From contig NZ_JAJCVJ010000002.1 in the NCBI RefSeq assembly GCF_020567425.1, positions 1 through 64,000 on the forward strand: a stretch of 64,000 nt of DNA, read 5' to 3'. Origin of the DNA: Salinirubrum litoreum. GTDB lineage: Archaea; Halobacteriota; Halobacteria; Halobacteriales; Haloferacaceae. How positions within the stretch are numbered: the stretch's first letter is position 1; the number at the start of each line of letters is the position of its first letter. The translations under genes were made by a program, and so were the position numbers. Shown piece after piece: positions 48,955 to 59,193 of the stretch. The notes beneath the pieces are model-generated. The model made no database searches, was not told where the DNA came from, and saw only the letters and a program-made list of their open reading frames with translations.

Positions 48955-51519
48955 CTATAATACAGACTCTACGGCCCTACGTTTACCAGGAGGGAGAAAT
49001 TCAGCTCTGTTATCGAAAATGTGCTCGATTGTGTTTGTCGATTCACCCGCGTCCCGTACTTCGCGTATCGCCTCCGGACCAGCATACAAGATAGATCGAG
49101 CCAGTATCTCCACAACGGCCTCTCGAAGCCGTGACTCCGAGAGGTAGCGAGAATTTGCGTGACGTCGTAATCGAGCGCTATTTTCTATTGTCTCAATGAG
49201 AGAGGTGGTAGCGTCGGTGATCTGGGTCGTTAATCTGGTGAGATCCTCACTACTGAATAACCTCGCAGAAGGGTAGCCAACAGGGCAGCATTCGTTTATC
49301 AGTTGTTCGAATGCCCAGCCGTACTGTTTGTGATATTGATCAACATCATCCGCGAGATGGGCGTCCATCACGATCGCTGCAAACAGCAGGTTCGGAAGCA
49401 AGTTAGACTGGATCTCTTTGAAGATTTCTTCAGGTACCTCGGAGGGAGATTTGCCAAGTTTCAGATTGTACAAGTACTGTTCCAGTAAACTCTGAACCCG
49501 ACCCTCGGAGCGATCAGTGTACACGTCATGGAGACAGTTGACAACGTCTTGTGTCGGAACCGTTGGATCCGGAACTGCCGAATCAAGGATCAGCAACTGG
49601 AGCGAGACAGAATTGATTGCCCGTAATCGATGACTAACGGCTGTTGCGCAAGGCTCTGATTGGGAGGTCTGCCTAACGTAGGTCCGGAGCTCTTCCTGCC
49701 AGTTTTCCAGATAGGTTACCAACAGATCATTGGGATCATGACTTGACCCCGTATTCCAGGCGGTCAGTCTGAGGCCCCCCCGTGGTCCGCTGTCCGACTC
49801 CTCGCGGAGTCCGCTGGGTTCAGCAGGAGTATCTGCATCGCTCCGATTGTTCAGAGCTTGGAGTAGTGCTGACATTGAGTCGCGGATCGTTTCCTGATCT
49901 TCTCCCTCACTGAGATACAGTCCAAATACCTGCTCAGGCACCGCTGTCGTACCGGATTCGGTGAGTTCCTCAGCCGTTGCTGTATTACTGTCCGGGGTGT
50001 AGACTTGGAGCCATCGCGGATTCGATGTGGTCCCATCAATAACAAGCCGAGCGACACCCCCCAGTCTGAATGGCCCATTCGCTTCCTGCTCGACGTGGCG
50101 ACTTGAATACTCGAACGCAAGCCGCTGATCGCTCGACTGTGATTCGATTCCCTCGGTCTGATTCCACTCAAGATCTATCGGCGAAAGTCCGTAGGTGTCA
50201 GTTGGCGCATCCTGACGAGCTCCGATCTGGAGTGTGCCCTCACCTGATTCGAGGGCTGACTTAAGTTCTGGAGACACATCTCCACGGAGTTTGACTGTCC
50301 CACCATCGAACGATCCATATCGGTGGTAGCTAACGTTTGAGAGACTCACTACCGGGCCGGCCTTTTCTGTTGGAGTCGGCTCACGACTCTCGAACAAACC
50401 GTTGAGATCCGCCGGTTCGAAATCTTCGGCAGTTGTAGGAATGGCTTTTTCAAATGGATTTGCTTCAAGTAAATATGCGAATCCATCGAGTCTCGGCTTC
50501 CGACGGAAAAGCGCCGTCTCGATATTCCCTCCGTTCTTTGCTGAAGAGAGCAGGGCAGCCTGCGAGGCGTTCGGGCTACCACTCAAGCAGTAGGTGGCCT
50601 TCTCAGTCCGGAAGACAAGCAGTTTACCGTGGACGTAGCGGTGGCTATCATACTCGAGTGCAGCCGTACCGTCTCGTTGCAACCATGTGGCAAAGGCATC
50701 CGAGTCAAGTTGGCTTCTGTCTCTCTGCAGCCAGAGTGTCGTCTCAATCTCTTTGGACATGAAGTACTCCGGGACGCGCATTGAGGTTCCATAGAACGGA
50801 GCGATAATGTCCACCGATTGGAGCTGTTCTCCTCGATCCTCGATCGCCGCAATGGCCTGTTCGAGGATTGGCTGAGAGAGTGAATGGAATAGTCGTGTTG
50901 CGTCCGCAGTCGAGGTCAGCTGGGTAGTATCGATATCATGGACCCATGCGGCAGCTCCGAGCGTGTGGTCGATTGTCTGTCTCGTCGCCGAATCGACTGT
51001 TCGACCAAATTCGCTATTGAGGAGTGTATGGAGGTACTCTTCGAGATCGCAGTAGAGCCTCGCTTGCATAGCTCGTGTAGCCGCTGACTCTGATCCGGTC
51101 TCGTCACCGTCGGGATCAGCAGGAAGCGTAAACTGAGTTGCAATTTCTTGATTTGTTGTCAGTCCAGGATGAGTCAGGTTCCCGCTTCCGACCATGACCT
51201 GGACACGATTCTGACCGGTAAGCAGGTGCACCTTCGGATGGAAGGTTCGGTTGGTCGGTGGACGGATTGGACTGACGTGATAGGCTTGGCCAAGTGCAGT
51301 GCCAGCGGTCTGTCCAAGTGTCTCTGTTGGCTCATCAGGTGCAATTGAATCCTCATACTGGCGCTCATCCATCAGGACCGCTGTTCGAATATTCCGTCGT
51401 TTCGATCGGAGAGCTGGAAGGGCGGACCGCTCGAAGAACCCTGGCGAAAACGGGAACGTCGTCAGTAACGCCCCCTCCATGACACGCTGATCACTGGCTA
51501 GCCATTCGAGCAGGCTCAT
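48955..51519 (-). CDS. Phospholipase D-superfamily nuclease, 854 aa, operon with 643-aa partner
   Basis: Two HKD-type half-sites are visible: FHPKVHLLTG...VMVGSGNLT (His94-x-Lys96, Gly111-Ser-Gly-Asn114) and YVHGKLLVF...CLSGSPNAS (His297-x-Lys299, Gly314-Ser-Pro-Asn317). Together they would form one PLD active site acting through a phosphohistidine. The remaining 500 residues are a beta-rich middle (about 400-560) and a helical C-terminus with no recognised domain. The start overlaps the partner's stop (ATGA). PLD nucleases occur in DISARM and other defence systems, but this architecture is not one I can name. Confidence 0.8.
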   Translation of the reverse strand: MSLLEWLASDQRVMEGALLTTFPFSPGFFERSALPALRSKRRNIRTAVLMDERQYEDSIAPDEPTETLGQTAGTALGQAYHVSPIRPPTNRTFHPKVHLLTGQNRVQVMVGSGNLTHPGLTTNQEIATQFTLPADPDGDETGSESAATRAMQARLYCDLEEYLHTLLNSEFGRTVDSATRQTIDHTLGAAAWVHDIDTTQLTSTADATRLFHSLSQPILEQAIAAIEDRGEQLQSVDIIAPFYGTSMRVPEYFMSKEIETTLWLQRDRSQLDSDAFATWLQRDGTAALEYDSHRYVHGKLLVFRTEKATYCLSGSPNASQAALLSSAKNGGNIETALFRRKPRLDGFAYLLEANPFEKAIPTTAEDFEPADLNGLFESREPTPTEKAGPVVSLSNVSYHRYGSFDGGTVKLRGDVSPELKSALESGEGTLQIGARQDAPTDTYGLSPIDLEWNQTEGIESQSSDQRLAFEYSSRHVEQEANGPFRLGGVARLVIDGTTSNPRWLQVYTPDSNTATAEELTESGTTAVPEQVFGLYLSEGEDQETIRDSMSALLQALNNRSDADTPAEPSGLREESDSGPRGGLRLTAWNTGSSHDPNDLLVTYLENWQEELRTYVRQTSQSEPCATAVSHRLRAINSVSLQLLILDSAVPDPTVPTQDVVNCLHDVYTDRSEGRVQSLLEQYLYNLKLGKSPSEVPEEIFKEIQSNLLPNLLFAAIVMDAHLADDVDQYHKQYGWAFEQLINECCPVGYPSARLFSSEDLTRLTTQITDATTSLIETIENSARLRRHANSRYLSESRLREAVVEILARSILYAGPEAIREVRDAGESTNTIEHIFDNRAEFLPPGKRRAVESVL

Positions 51520-53447
51520 CTGGATGCCTCCATGAAGCTCCCGATGAATGCCCGACCAGACTCAGTCAGTGACAACGAATCCAGACGATTGGTTTCGAGG
51601 AGATCGAGCTCATAGCCGATATCACCGATTCGGTGCCATTTGATTGTAGGTGCGTTCGGTAACCCTCGGTTGTACAGGTCGCCATCATTGACCTGATAAT
51701 CAAAAGTCAGTGTTCCATCGGTGTTCAGGTGAAGCAGCTGTGGACTCCGGCCATTCGAATCACCGATCTTCTCGAAAAGGCGCTCGAAGTATTCAGTCAG
51801 TGTCCACCGCTTGGCGAATGCAGCGGTCGTGTAAGCAAACGGTGATCCCTCCCAGTCCGCACGGTTCGTTGCAAGCGATGGGAGCATCTCGCAGTCATTC
51901 GCAACGTCCCAGCACGTTTGTGGCCCGGGATGGTCATGTGCCGTTTTGAACCATGCCAGAAACGGTTCGAGAGGGTCAGTGACAAAATATTCTTCATACC
52001 TAGTACTGACCCGAGCCAGTAGCACTGCCGCGAGGGCAGCCACTTTGCGGTACTCAGCGACCGTACTTGCATCGGCCAGTACCGACTGCAATTGATGCTT
52101 GTAGGCGCGTTCGCTGTGGCCGGTGAGGCTAAAGCACGACTCCTCGGACGTCTCAGTATCCGCTGCAACAAGGCGGGAGGTAACATCGGCCCAAGACATA
52201 TCCGTCAGACTGGGCCCATCGGGTAGCGTCGATTCGAAATTTCCGGTTGGTGCCTCCCCAAAGTAGACTGCATCACGCACGTCATTCAACGTTGACCTAT
52301 CCGCCCCGGGATCGATAGCAAGGTTGATTCCTTCTAATGCGCGGCCGGCAACCGAGTCGAACTCATCATGGTCAAATAGGGATGATAACACATCTGATGG
52401 GAAGATGGGTTCCAATTCTCGGATTACCCCTTGGACTGCTAGAAACAGTGCTTGAATTCCATATGACGCATATTCAGCATGTATCAAGAACCGCCACACT
52501 TCACGCGCATCAGTCAGGTGCTCGAAAGACGGCGATGCGGTTGGCCGTCGATCAGCCCAATCTCCGGTCGCTAACAGCAGAGTCAACGAGGATCGAACAA
52601 ATTGATGCCGTCCTTCCTCAAAGAACTGTTCTAGATTTTCACTCCCCATCTCCACATCAGCTGCACTGACGCCTAATAATTCGGCCTCAATACTTGCTGT
52701 CTCAAGTTGCTTAGAATCGGTCAGCAGGAACTCCCGGAGGTGCAACTGCTCCGGTCCCGACTCCTGATCGAACTGAAGAGAATCATACTCGACTGTTGGC
52801 GACACTAGATACCAGTATGCATTCCGCAGAATCTCGCGCTCCTGTGAGGAGATCTGGCAGAAGCACCCGGAATTACAGACTCGCTCTATCAACGATCTTG
52901 ATAGCGTTTCAGCTTCGACTGCTGCCTGCACGGATTCAAACTCAAAGGTCACGGCGGCGTCATAGGCGTCTGCAAGAGCCTGTCCAAGAGGTGTTACTGT
53001 CTGGTCGTTTTCGAGCAAAAGGAGGTTGTAAAAGACACCCGAATAATACGAGTCGAATCGAGCTGTATCCTCACTCCCGATAGAAACGGTCTCAGCGTCA
53101 ATCGGGACCTCGTCAATACTATCATCAGCCAACGCTTCCGAAAGCTCATCAGGAGGGTTCAGAGTCCCATTTGTGCTCGTTCCCTCTTCTGGACAGGCAT
53201 GCGGATCGCTGCCGAGAAGCACCACTTTCTCGTAGAGTGCACGATCAGTTGGCGCATCGCCGTCAAGGTTCGCCGTCACCCAACACCAAAATGAGAGATA
53301 CCTGAGTCGCTGGGTGACCGCCATGCTGAGTATCGGGTGAAACATCCGGGACTGGAGAGTAGATTCGGTCGATTCGGCCCCGAGTGGATCCAAGACTCGC
53401 ATCGTCTCGGACTGACTAGTCCACTGCGGGTCCAGTGTACGTGACAT
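51516..53447 (-). CDS. Large unknown protein (643 aa), partner of PLD nuclease
   Basis: No recognised family. The N-terminus contains QSRMFHPILSMAVTQRLRYLSFWCWV, the middle is helical and acidic (SGCFCQISSQEREILRNAYWY; IHAEYASYGIQALFLAVQGVI), and the C-terminus is probably a winged helix or PUA-like unit (YELDLLETNRLDSLSLTESGRAF). Cys residues in VCNSGCFCQ could bind metal. It is first in the operon, reading away from the AddB-like gene, and is translationally coupled to the PLD gene. It could be the sensor or DNA-recognition subunit. Confidence 0.7.
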   Translation of the reverse strand: MSRTLDPQWTSQSETMRVLDPLGAESTESTLQSRMFHPILSMAVTQRLRYLSFWCWVTANLDGDAPTDRALYEKVVLLGSDPHACPEEGTSTNGTLNPPDELSEALADDSIDEVPIDAETVSIGSEDTARFDSYYSGVFYNLLLLENDQTVTPLGQALADAYDAAVTFEFESVQAAVEAETLSRSLIERVCNSGCFCQISSQEREILRNAYWYLVSPTVEYDSLQFDQESGPEQLHLREFLLTDSKQLETASIEAELLGVSAADVEMGSENLEQFFEEGRHQFVRSSLTLLLATGDWADRRPTASPSFEHLTDAREVWRFLIHAEYASYGIQALFLAVQGVIRELEPIFPSDVLSSLFDHDEFDSVAGRALEGINLAIDPGADRSTLNDVRDAVYFGEAPTGNFESTLPDGPSLTDMSWADVTSRLVAADTETSEESCFSLTGHSERAYKHQLQSVLADASTVAEYRKVAALAAVLLARVSTRYEEYFVTDPLEPFLAWFKTAHDHPGPQTCWDVANDCEMLPSLATNRADWEGSPFAYTTAAFAKRWTLTEYFERLFEKIGDSNGRSPQLLHLNTDGTLTFDYQVNDGDLYNRGLPNAPTIKWHRIGDIGYELDLLETNRLDSLSLTESGRAFIGSFMEASR

Positions 53448-53699
53448 TCAATCTAGATGCTTATAGCCAAGATAAAAATCCTTTGATATATTTTATAATA
53501 CAAGAGAACTTAGCTTAAGCAACTTTCGTCAAACCCTTTAACTCCAGTTAATCAGGGGTCTACAGCGACTCCACTATTATTGACACGGTTAGCGCGAGGT
53601 TGATGAGTATACCGAGAGACAACAGCCCATCCCAGAGAATGAAGTCAGGTTCTTATTCCTTCTATCAACCTTTATTAGTTGACAGCAGTCTTTTCTGTC
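53448..53699. promoter_or_regulatory. AT-rich divergent promoter region
   Basis: 252 bases separating the leftward PLD operon from the rightward helicase-nuclease operon, with TATA-like ATATATTTTATAATAC (53488-53503) on the left side and TTTATTAGTTG (53671-53681) about 27 bases before the GTG at 53700. It is much more AT-rich than either operon. No gene is supported inside. Confidence 0.5.
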
Positions 53700-56285
53700 G
53701 TGTCATTTCCTCGGGCCAAACCGATCGACGCTCTCTACGAGGAGGTCGCCGAATACGACCTCGTCGTGGTGCCGGACGCGCCACTGGCCAGCGCGTTGAA
53801 CCGCCGGATCGACAGGCCACACCTCGGCTCGTTCGCGATAACGCCGCGTCGTCTCGCGGCGGGGCGCCGGGAAGAAGCCGAGGACAGGATCGCCTTCCTC
53901 GAACTCGTCGAGCAGACAGACCTGGACTGGAAGCGCGCCGCGTACGCCATCGGGAACATCCTCCAGTGCTGGGAACACCAGGGCCGTCTCGACGCGATTC
54001 TCGAGTACGACGAGTACGTCGACGAGGCGACACGGCAAGCCGTCCAGCACATCGCCGACCTCGAGACGACGTCGCGGCGACTCACCGAGTATCGAATCGA
54101 CGACGGTCAGGACGTCGCCGTCGTGGGCGCCGACCAACTGACCCAGCTAGAGCGCTCGATTCTCCCCGAACACTACGAGACGTACGACACGTTCGGGGAG
54201 CAGGAGTTCGAGCAGCCCCCGTTCCACATCTTCGACTCCTCGACGGCGATCGTCGAGACGGTCGTCGATGCCGCTACCGAGGAGACTGCCGGCGACGTCG
54301 CTGTCGTGCTCGATCAGGGGAGTGAGTTCTCTGCGCTCATCGAGTCTGCCTTCGAGGCCGAGGACATCCCGTTCTACGGTGGCCCCGGCTTCATCGACCA
54401 GCCGGACCACCGCACGTTCGTCCAGTTGCTTCGTGCTGCACACGGCGGCACCGATACCCGTGTCGGCGAGATACGGCCGCTGCTCGCACGGCTCGACGTT
54501 TCTCTGGACGTCGAACACGACGAGAAACGGCTGTACGAACTCGACGACCGTGATCTAAATTGGCTCGTCGATTTCTGTGAGCGAATCGATTCCCGGACGT
54601 TCGCCGAAGCACTCGACAGGTTCGAGGACAGAGCAGACTGCCAGCTCGAGACGTTTCGTGAAGAGCTGGAGACGCTCGGCATCGCCGGTACACGCGCGAC
54701 CGAGCGCGCCGTGGATCGACTCATGTTCTACCTCCAGAGTTACGAGGTCCCCGTCGACCGTGAGAACGAGGGTGTGTTGCTCGCGGACGCGAAGTCGGCC
54801 GCCTACGTCGACCGCCCGGTCGTCTTCTACCTGGGACTGGACGAGGACTGGACGCACTCGGCGCCGCGCCGACCGTGGGTCGACCAGGACGCCCAGTACA
54901 CGCGCAACATCCACCAGTTCCAGCTGCTCCTCCAGAGTGGGACGACCCAGTACTACCTCGTGCAGGATGCGAAGGGTGGTTCACCCGTGACGCCGTGTCT
55001 CTACTTCGAGGAACTGCTCGACGAGGAGTTCGAGCGCTTCAGCGATCTGGACTCGGAGACGCACACGCGACGATTCGATCGGTCTGGTGATGGATTCGGG
55101 AAGGAGTCGGTCGACGCCACCGTCACCGAGGTATCGACCATCAGTCAGTCGAGTCTCGGGAGCTACGTCAATTCGCCTCGGGACCACTTCTTCGGGAGAC
55201 TCGTCGACGGCCCGGACAAGGACTACTTCAAAGAGGGGAATCTCTTCCACGACTTCGCCGAGTTCTACATCCACCACCCGGAGTTCGTCGACGAGGACGT
55301 TATCGACGATACTGTGGAGTACATTCTCGACGCGACGCGGCCGTTCGTCCGGTCGGTCGACGAAGCGACGAGGCGGACGAAGTACCGCGCCGGCCTGGAG
55401 ACGATCACCACGTTCTTCGATGCGAACAGGCCGGTCGACGGCGAGTTCCTCACCTCCACGAGCCAGTGGGGACAGAACATCTTCGCCGAGCGCTTCGACA
55501 AACCCGTCGACTCGCCCATCACGGAACGGTGGTTCGAGAACGAGGACCTGGGGCTGAAAGGCAAGATCGACCTGATTCACTCGCCGTCACGGTTGGTAGA
55601 CCACAAGAGCGGGAGCCGCAAGAGTGCCTCCCGAGTCGTCAAGCACTCGGCACTCGATCCGCCGAGTGACACACCGAACTTCCAGGCACTGCTGTACCTC
55701 ACTCACTGGCGGTCACAGTACCCCGACCAGGAACTCGAGTTCACCTTCTTCCACTTCCTCGAGACGCTCGACGACGTCGTCACCGGCGAGGTCGACCTCG
55801 ACGATACACTGACGACCGTCTCCTACAAGCCGCAGACGTTCGCCGAGTACGCGCGCTCCGAGGCGGTCTTCGACGAACTCGTCGCAGACGGCGCGAACGA
55901 CTGCCAGAAGACCCTGAGCCAGGTCGACTACGAGGACTACGCGGCCGTCTTCGACGACGTGGCGCTGCCAGACACGACGGACAGCGACGAGCTGATCGCG
56001 TCGGCGTTCGGCGAGCGATTGACGGCCCGAATGAAAGACCGCGTTGGCGACTACAAATACGTCGAGTCGGGGTGTAAGCAGGCGATGCGGCAGTTGACGC
56101 GCGTTCGTGGACAGACCTTCTTCGAGGACGACCTCGACGCGTTCGAGACGTTCGTCGACGAACGTCTCGAAGAGTTGAATCGGCGACGTGCCGGCGAGGA
56201 ACGGTTCCCGGTCGACGGACTCGGCGGTGAGCCGAACTACCGCTACGTGGACAACCGCGACCTCCTCCTGGAGGGTGACCGATGA
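53700..56285 (+). CDS. AddB-like PD-(D/E)XK nuclease / inactive helicase subunit
   Basis: 861 residues. The N-terminal part resembles the degenerate helicase fold of AddB/RexB-type subunits (YDLVVVPDAPLASALNRRI; VAVVGADQLTQLE; VVFYLGLDEDW). The C-terminal RecB-family nuclease has GLKGKIDLIHSP (Asp near 621) and RLVDHKSGS (Asp-x-Lys near 634-636), preceded by QSSLGSYVNSPRDHFFGRL, where iron-sulphur AddB proteins have Cys-Pro and this has Ser-Pro. The GTG at 53700 is preferred because a TATA element lies about 27 bases upstream; a TTG at 53679 would overlap that region. It is coupled to the helicase gene by a four-base overlap. Confidence 0.8.
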   Translation: MSFPRAKPIDALYEEVAEYDLVVVPDAPLASALNRRIDRPHLGSFAITPRRLAAGRREEAEDRIAFLELVEQTDLDWKRAAYAIGNILQCWEHQGRLDAILEYDEYVDEATRQAVQHIADLETTSRRLTEYRIDDGQDVAVVGADQLTQLERSILPEHYETYDTFGEQEFEQPPFHIFDSSTAIVETVVDAATEETAGDVAVVLDQGSEFSALIESAFEAEDIPFYGGPGFIDQPDHRTFVQLLRAAHGGTDTRVGEIRPLLARLDVSLDVEHDEKRLYELDDRDLNWLVDFCERIDSRTFAEALDRFEDRADCQLETFREELETLGIAGTRATERAVDRLMFYLQSYEVPVDRENEGVLLADAKSAAYVDRPVVFYLGLDEDWTHSAPRRPWVDQDAQYTRNIHQFQLLLQSGTTQYYLVQDAKGGSPVTPCLYFEELLDEEFERFSDLDSETHTRRFDRSGDGFGKESVDATVTEVSTISQSSLGSYVNSPRDHFFGRLVDGPDKDYFKEGNLFHDFAEFYIHHPEFVDEDVIDDTVEYILDATRPFVRSVDEATRRTKYRAGLETITTFFDANRPVDGEFLTSTSQWGQNIFAERFDKPVDSPITERWFENEDLGLKGKIDLIHSPSRLVDHKSGSRKSASRVVKHSALDPPSDTPNFQALLYLTHWRSQYPDQELEFTFFHFLETLDDVVTGEVDLDDTLTTVSYKPQTFAEYARSEAVFDELVADGANDCQKTLSQVDYEDYAAVFDDVALPDTTDSDELIASAFGERLTARMKDRVGDYKYVESGCKQAMRQLTRVRGQTFFEDDLDAFETFVDERLEELNRRRAGEERFPVDGLGGEPNYRYVDNRDLLLEGDR

Positions 56286-59161
56286 CCGACCTCAAACCGA
56301 ACGACCAGCAACGGGAACTCATCGACAGCACGGACGGGCTCTACCTCGTCGACGCCGGCGCCGGGACGGGCAAGACGTTCACCGTGACGCGGCGATACGC
56401 CAACGTCGTCTCTCAGGACGGCGTCGACCCTGACGACGTCCTGCTGGTGACGTTCACGAACAACGCCGCGGCCGAGATGAAAGAGCGGATCGTCGGGAAC
56501 TGTCACTACGGGATGCGCGAACTCGCAGACGCACCGATCCAGACGTTCCACTCGCTGTGTCACGATCTCCTTGAAGAGCACGGGCACGCCGCGCCGACCT
56601 ACCTCGGCATCGACGACCGCATCACTGGCTCGACGCGGATCGTCGAGGACGAACTCGTCGAACAGGCGCTGTTCGGCGAATTCATCGACCGATTCAGCGA
56701 CGACCACCCCGAGTACGACGACCACTTCCGTGCGCTCTCGAACCCGGAGGAGCTACTCGACCTCATCAACCAACTCGCAGCGAAAGGAGTATTCCCCGAC
56801 GCCGAGGGGTGGTACAGAGACAGCGAGCGCCACCTCGACGGGGACTTCGCGGCGTTCGCTCGACAGTTCGACGAGTTGAACGAACCACGGAACGGCGGGA
56901 GCAAGCAGTCGATACTCCGGTCGAAGCTCTACCAATACGGTCAGAACAAGACCTACCTGCCGGATGCGCCCGAGAAGTCGGAGATTCGCGGGAGCGGCAA
57001 GCAGGTGCCCGACGAACTCGCGTCGCGGGTTTTCGAGGAAGACCGCGAGGAATTGAAGCAGTTCGTCCACGATGTCTACCACGAGTACCTGCGGTTCGCG
57101 CTACGGCGGAACTATCTGAACTTCGGGATGCTCCAGCTGTTCGCGTTCGTCCTGCTCTGTGAGAACCACGAACTGCGCGAGGACGTCGCGTTCGAGTACG
57201 TGATGATCGACGAGTTCCAGGACTCCAGTGAGATCCAGTTCAAACTCGCGCTGTTGCTCTCGGGGACGAACAACATCTGCGTCGTCGGGGACTGGAAACA
57301 GAGCATCTACAGCTTCCAGTACGCCGACGTCGACAACATCGTCGAGTTCGAGAGCCGACTCGACCGGTTCGTCGACCAGCTGAACAGCGATCGGGAACGC
57401 GTCTCGTTCTCCACGAAGCCCGTCACCACCATCGAACTCGTCGAGAACTACCGCTCCACCCAGGAGATCCTCGACTTCTCGGAACACGGCCTGCGAGTTC
57501 CCGCGGCGAATCGCGACGACGTCGACGTTGAGTCCATTAACGACCGAATCGTCTCACTCCAGTCGAACGCGGACCACGAGAACACGACCATCGAGGCCAT
57601 CCAGAGCGACGAGGAGCAGGAGGCAGTGCTGGCGAAGATTCAAGAGATCGTCGGCAACGAAACGTACCGCGTCGAGGACGAAGACGGTGATCTCCGGGAA
57701 CCACGGTACGGGGACATCGCCGTGCTGACGCGCACTCGTGACTTCGGCCGCGAGTTGCTCGGGACCGCCGAGGAGTACGGCTTGCCGATGGCCTACGAGG
57801 GGGGTATCGAACTGTTCAGGACCGATCAGGCGAAACTCCTGCTCGCCTGGCTGCGCATCCTCGAAGACGACGTCGACCGCGGCTGGGCGGTCACACTGGA
57901 GCGAGCCGGCTACACACTCGACAAGGTCGACGCGATCCTCGAACGCGAGACGTATCCCGAGAACATGGTCGAGTTCCGCGAAGCGCTCCGGGGGATGGAG
58001 ACGCTGGGCGGCGTCGCACGGCGTGTGTTCGCCCGCTACGGCTACGACGGGCCGACCGCCGACGTCGTCCTCCACACGCTCCAGTCCGTCCACAACGCGA
58101 CGACACAGACCCGAGGTGACCTCATTCGGTTCATCGAACGGTCCATCGAGGCCGGCAGCACCCACGAAGTGCAGGCGGGTGCGGGGACGAACTCGGTGAC
58201 CGTCCAGACGATTCACGCCACGAAGGGCCTCGAGTATCCCATCGTCATTCTCGCGAACATGAACAGCGGGCGCTTCCCGCCGGGCGGCGGTGGGAGCGGG
58301 GTCATCAGCTACGACGACCCGGTCGGCTTGCGCCAGCGGAAGGTGTACTCGGAGGAGGCCCACGGACTGCCACACGTCTACGACGACTGGCGGGCCGACG
58401 TCCTGCGGAAGTGCCTGCCTCGCGAGTACGACGAGGAACGCCGGCTTCTGTACGTCGCCATCACACGCGCCGAGAGCCACGTCGTCTTCACTGCTGGCGA
58501 GGAGCCGAACACCTTCATCGAGGAACTCCCGGTCGAGGTGGAGAGAGTCACGCCCGACGTCACAGAGACCACCCAAGAGAAGACCGAGCAGACTGCCCTC
58601 CAGGTCGAGATGTCTGTTCCAGCGGGCCCACGAGGCCACACGCCGCACACGCTCATGCGCGATGACGTCTTCGAGGACGTCGAGGGTGGCCGGGGGACCG
58701 AGTTCGGCACGCAGGTCCACGACTTCGCCGAGGCGTACGCACTCGATGAGGGTGTCGAGCCGCGGAATACTGACGAAGAACACGTCGAAGCGTTCCTCGA
58801 CGGCCTCGATGGCGACCTGCTGGTCGAAGAAGACGCCTACCTCCCGCTGTCTGTCGGCAGTGAGCGCGTCACGATTTCGGGGGTCGTCGACCTCGTGCAC
58901 GTGACACCGGATCGGGTCGAGATTGTCGACTACAAGACCGACCGTGGGCGACACGGTGAGGCGGAGTATCGCAAGCAACTGAGTGTGTACTACCGGGTCG
59001 CGTGCGAGGTCTATCCCGAGCGCGAGATCACTGCCAACATCTTTTACACGGAGACTGGAGATCGACAGGAGATCGAACCACTCTCTATCGACGAACTACG
59101 GCATCTCGTCAAGACAGTAGAACCAACTACAGGAGGCGGTGGTCAGGCGAGAGAGCAGTGA
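56282..59161 (+). CDS. AddA/RecB-like UvrD helicase with C-terminal nuclease
   Basis: 959 residues, superfamily 1A helicase: Walker A DAGAGTGKTFTV (24-35), motif Ia LVTFTNNAAAEMKERI, Walker B VMIDEFQDSS (about 305-314), motif III VVGDWKQSIYSFQYAD, motif IV LVENYRSTQEI, motif V VQTIHATKGLEYPIV and motif VI LLYVAITRAES. A RecB-type nuclease domain ends the protein (TISGVVDLVHVTP, Asp near 871; VEIVDYKTDRG, Asp-x-Lys near 882-884). With the preceding AddB-like subunit it forms a dual-nuclease helicase complex for processing linear DNA ends. Such pairs are uncommon in archaea, and its island location suggests defence or an acquired repair module. Confidence 0.9.
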   Translation: MTDLKPNDQQRELIDSTDGLYLVDAGAGTGKTFTVTRRYANVVSQDGVDPDDVLLVTFTNNAAAEMKERIVGNCHYGMRELADAPIQTFHSLCHDLLEEHGHAAPTYLGIDDRITGSTRIVEDELVEQALFGEFIDRFSDDHPEYDDHFRALSNPEELLDLINQLAAKGVFPDAEGWYRDSERHLDGDFAAFARQFDELNEPRNGGSKQSILRSKLYQYGQNKTYLPDAPEKSEIRGSGKQVPDELASRVFEEDREELKQFVHDVYHEYLRFALRRNYLNFGMLQLFAFVLLCENHELREDVAFEYVMIDEFQDSSEIQFKLALLLSGTNNICVVGDWKQSIYSFQYADVDNIVEFESRLDRFVDQLNSDRERVSFSTKPVTTIELVENYRSTQEILDFSEHGLRVPAANRDDVDVESINDRIVSLQSNADHENTTIEAIQSDEEQEAVLAKIQEIVGNETYRVEDEDGDLREPRYGDIAVLTRTRDFGRELLGTAEEYGLPMAYEGGIELFRTDQAKLLLAWLRILEDDVDRGWAVTLERAGYTLDKVDAILERETYPENMVEFREALRGMETLGGVARRVFARYGYDGPTADVVLHTLQSVHNATTQTRGDLIRFIERSIEAGSTHEVQAGAGTNSVTVQTIHATKGLEYPIVILANMNSGRFPPGGGGSGVISYDDPVGLRQRKVYSEEAHGLPHVYDDWRADVLRKCLPREYDEERRLLYVAITRAESHVVFTAGEEPNTFIEELPVEVERVTPDVTETTQEKTEQTALQVEMSVPAGPRGHTPHTLMRDDVFEDVEGGRGTEFGTQVHDFAEAYALDEGVEPRNTDEEHVEAFLDGLDGDLLVEEDAYLPLSVGSERVTISGVVDLVHVTPDRVEIVDYKTDRGRHGEAEYRKQLSVYYRVACEVYPEREITANIFYTETGDRQEIEPLSIDELRHLVKTVEPTTGGGGQAREQ

Positions 59162-59193
59162 CTGTGTGGTCTCGGGAACGTCCAGCAGGGAGA

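Noticed and set aside
57554-58978. 474-codon open frame antisense to the AddA-like helicase
   Set aside because: The sense strand carries all helicase motifs in order; the antisense product has no recognisable motif.
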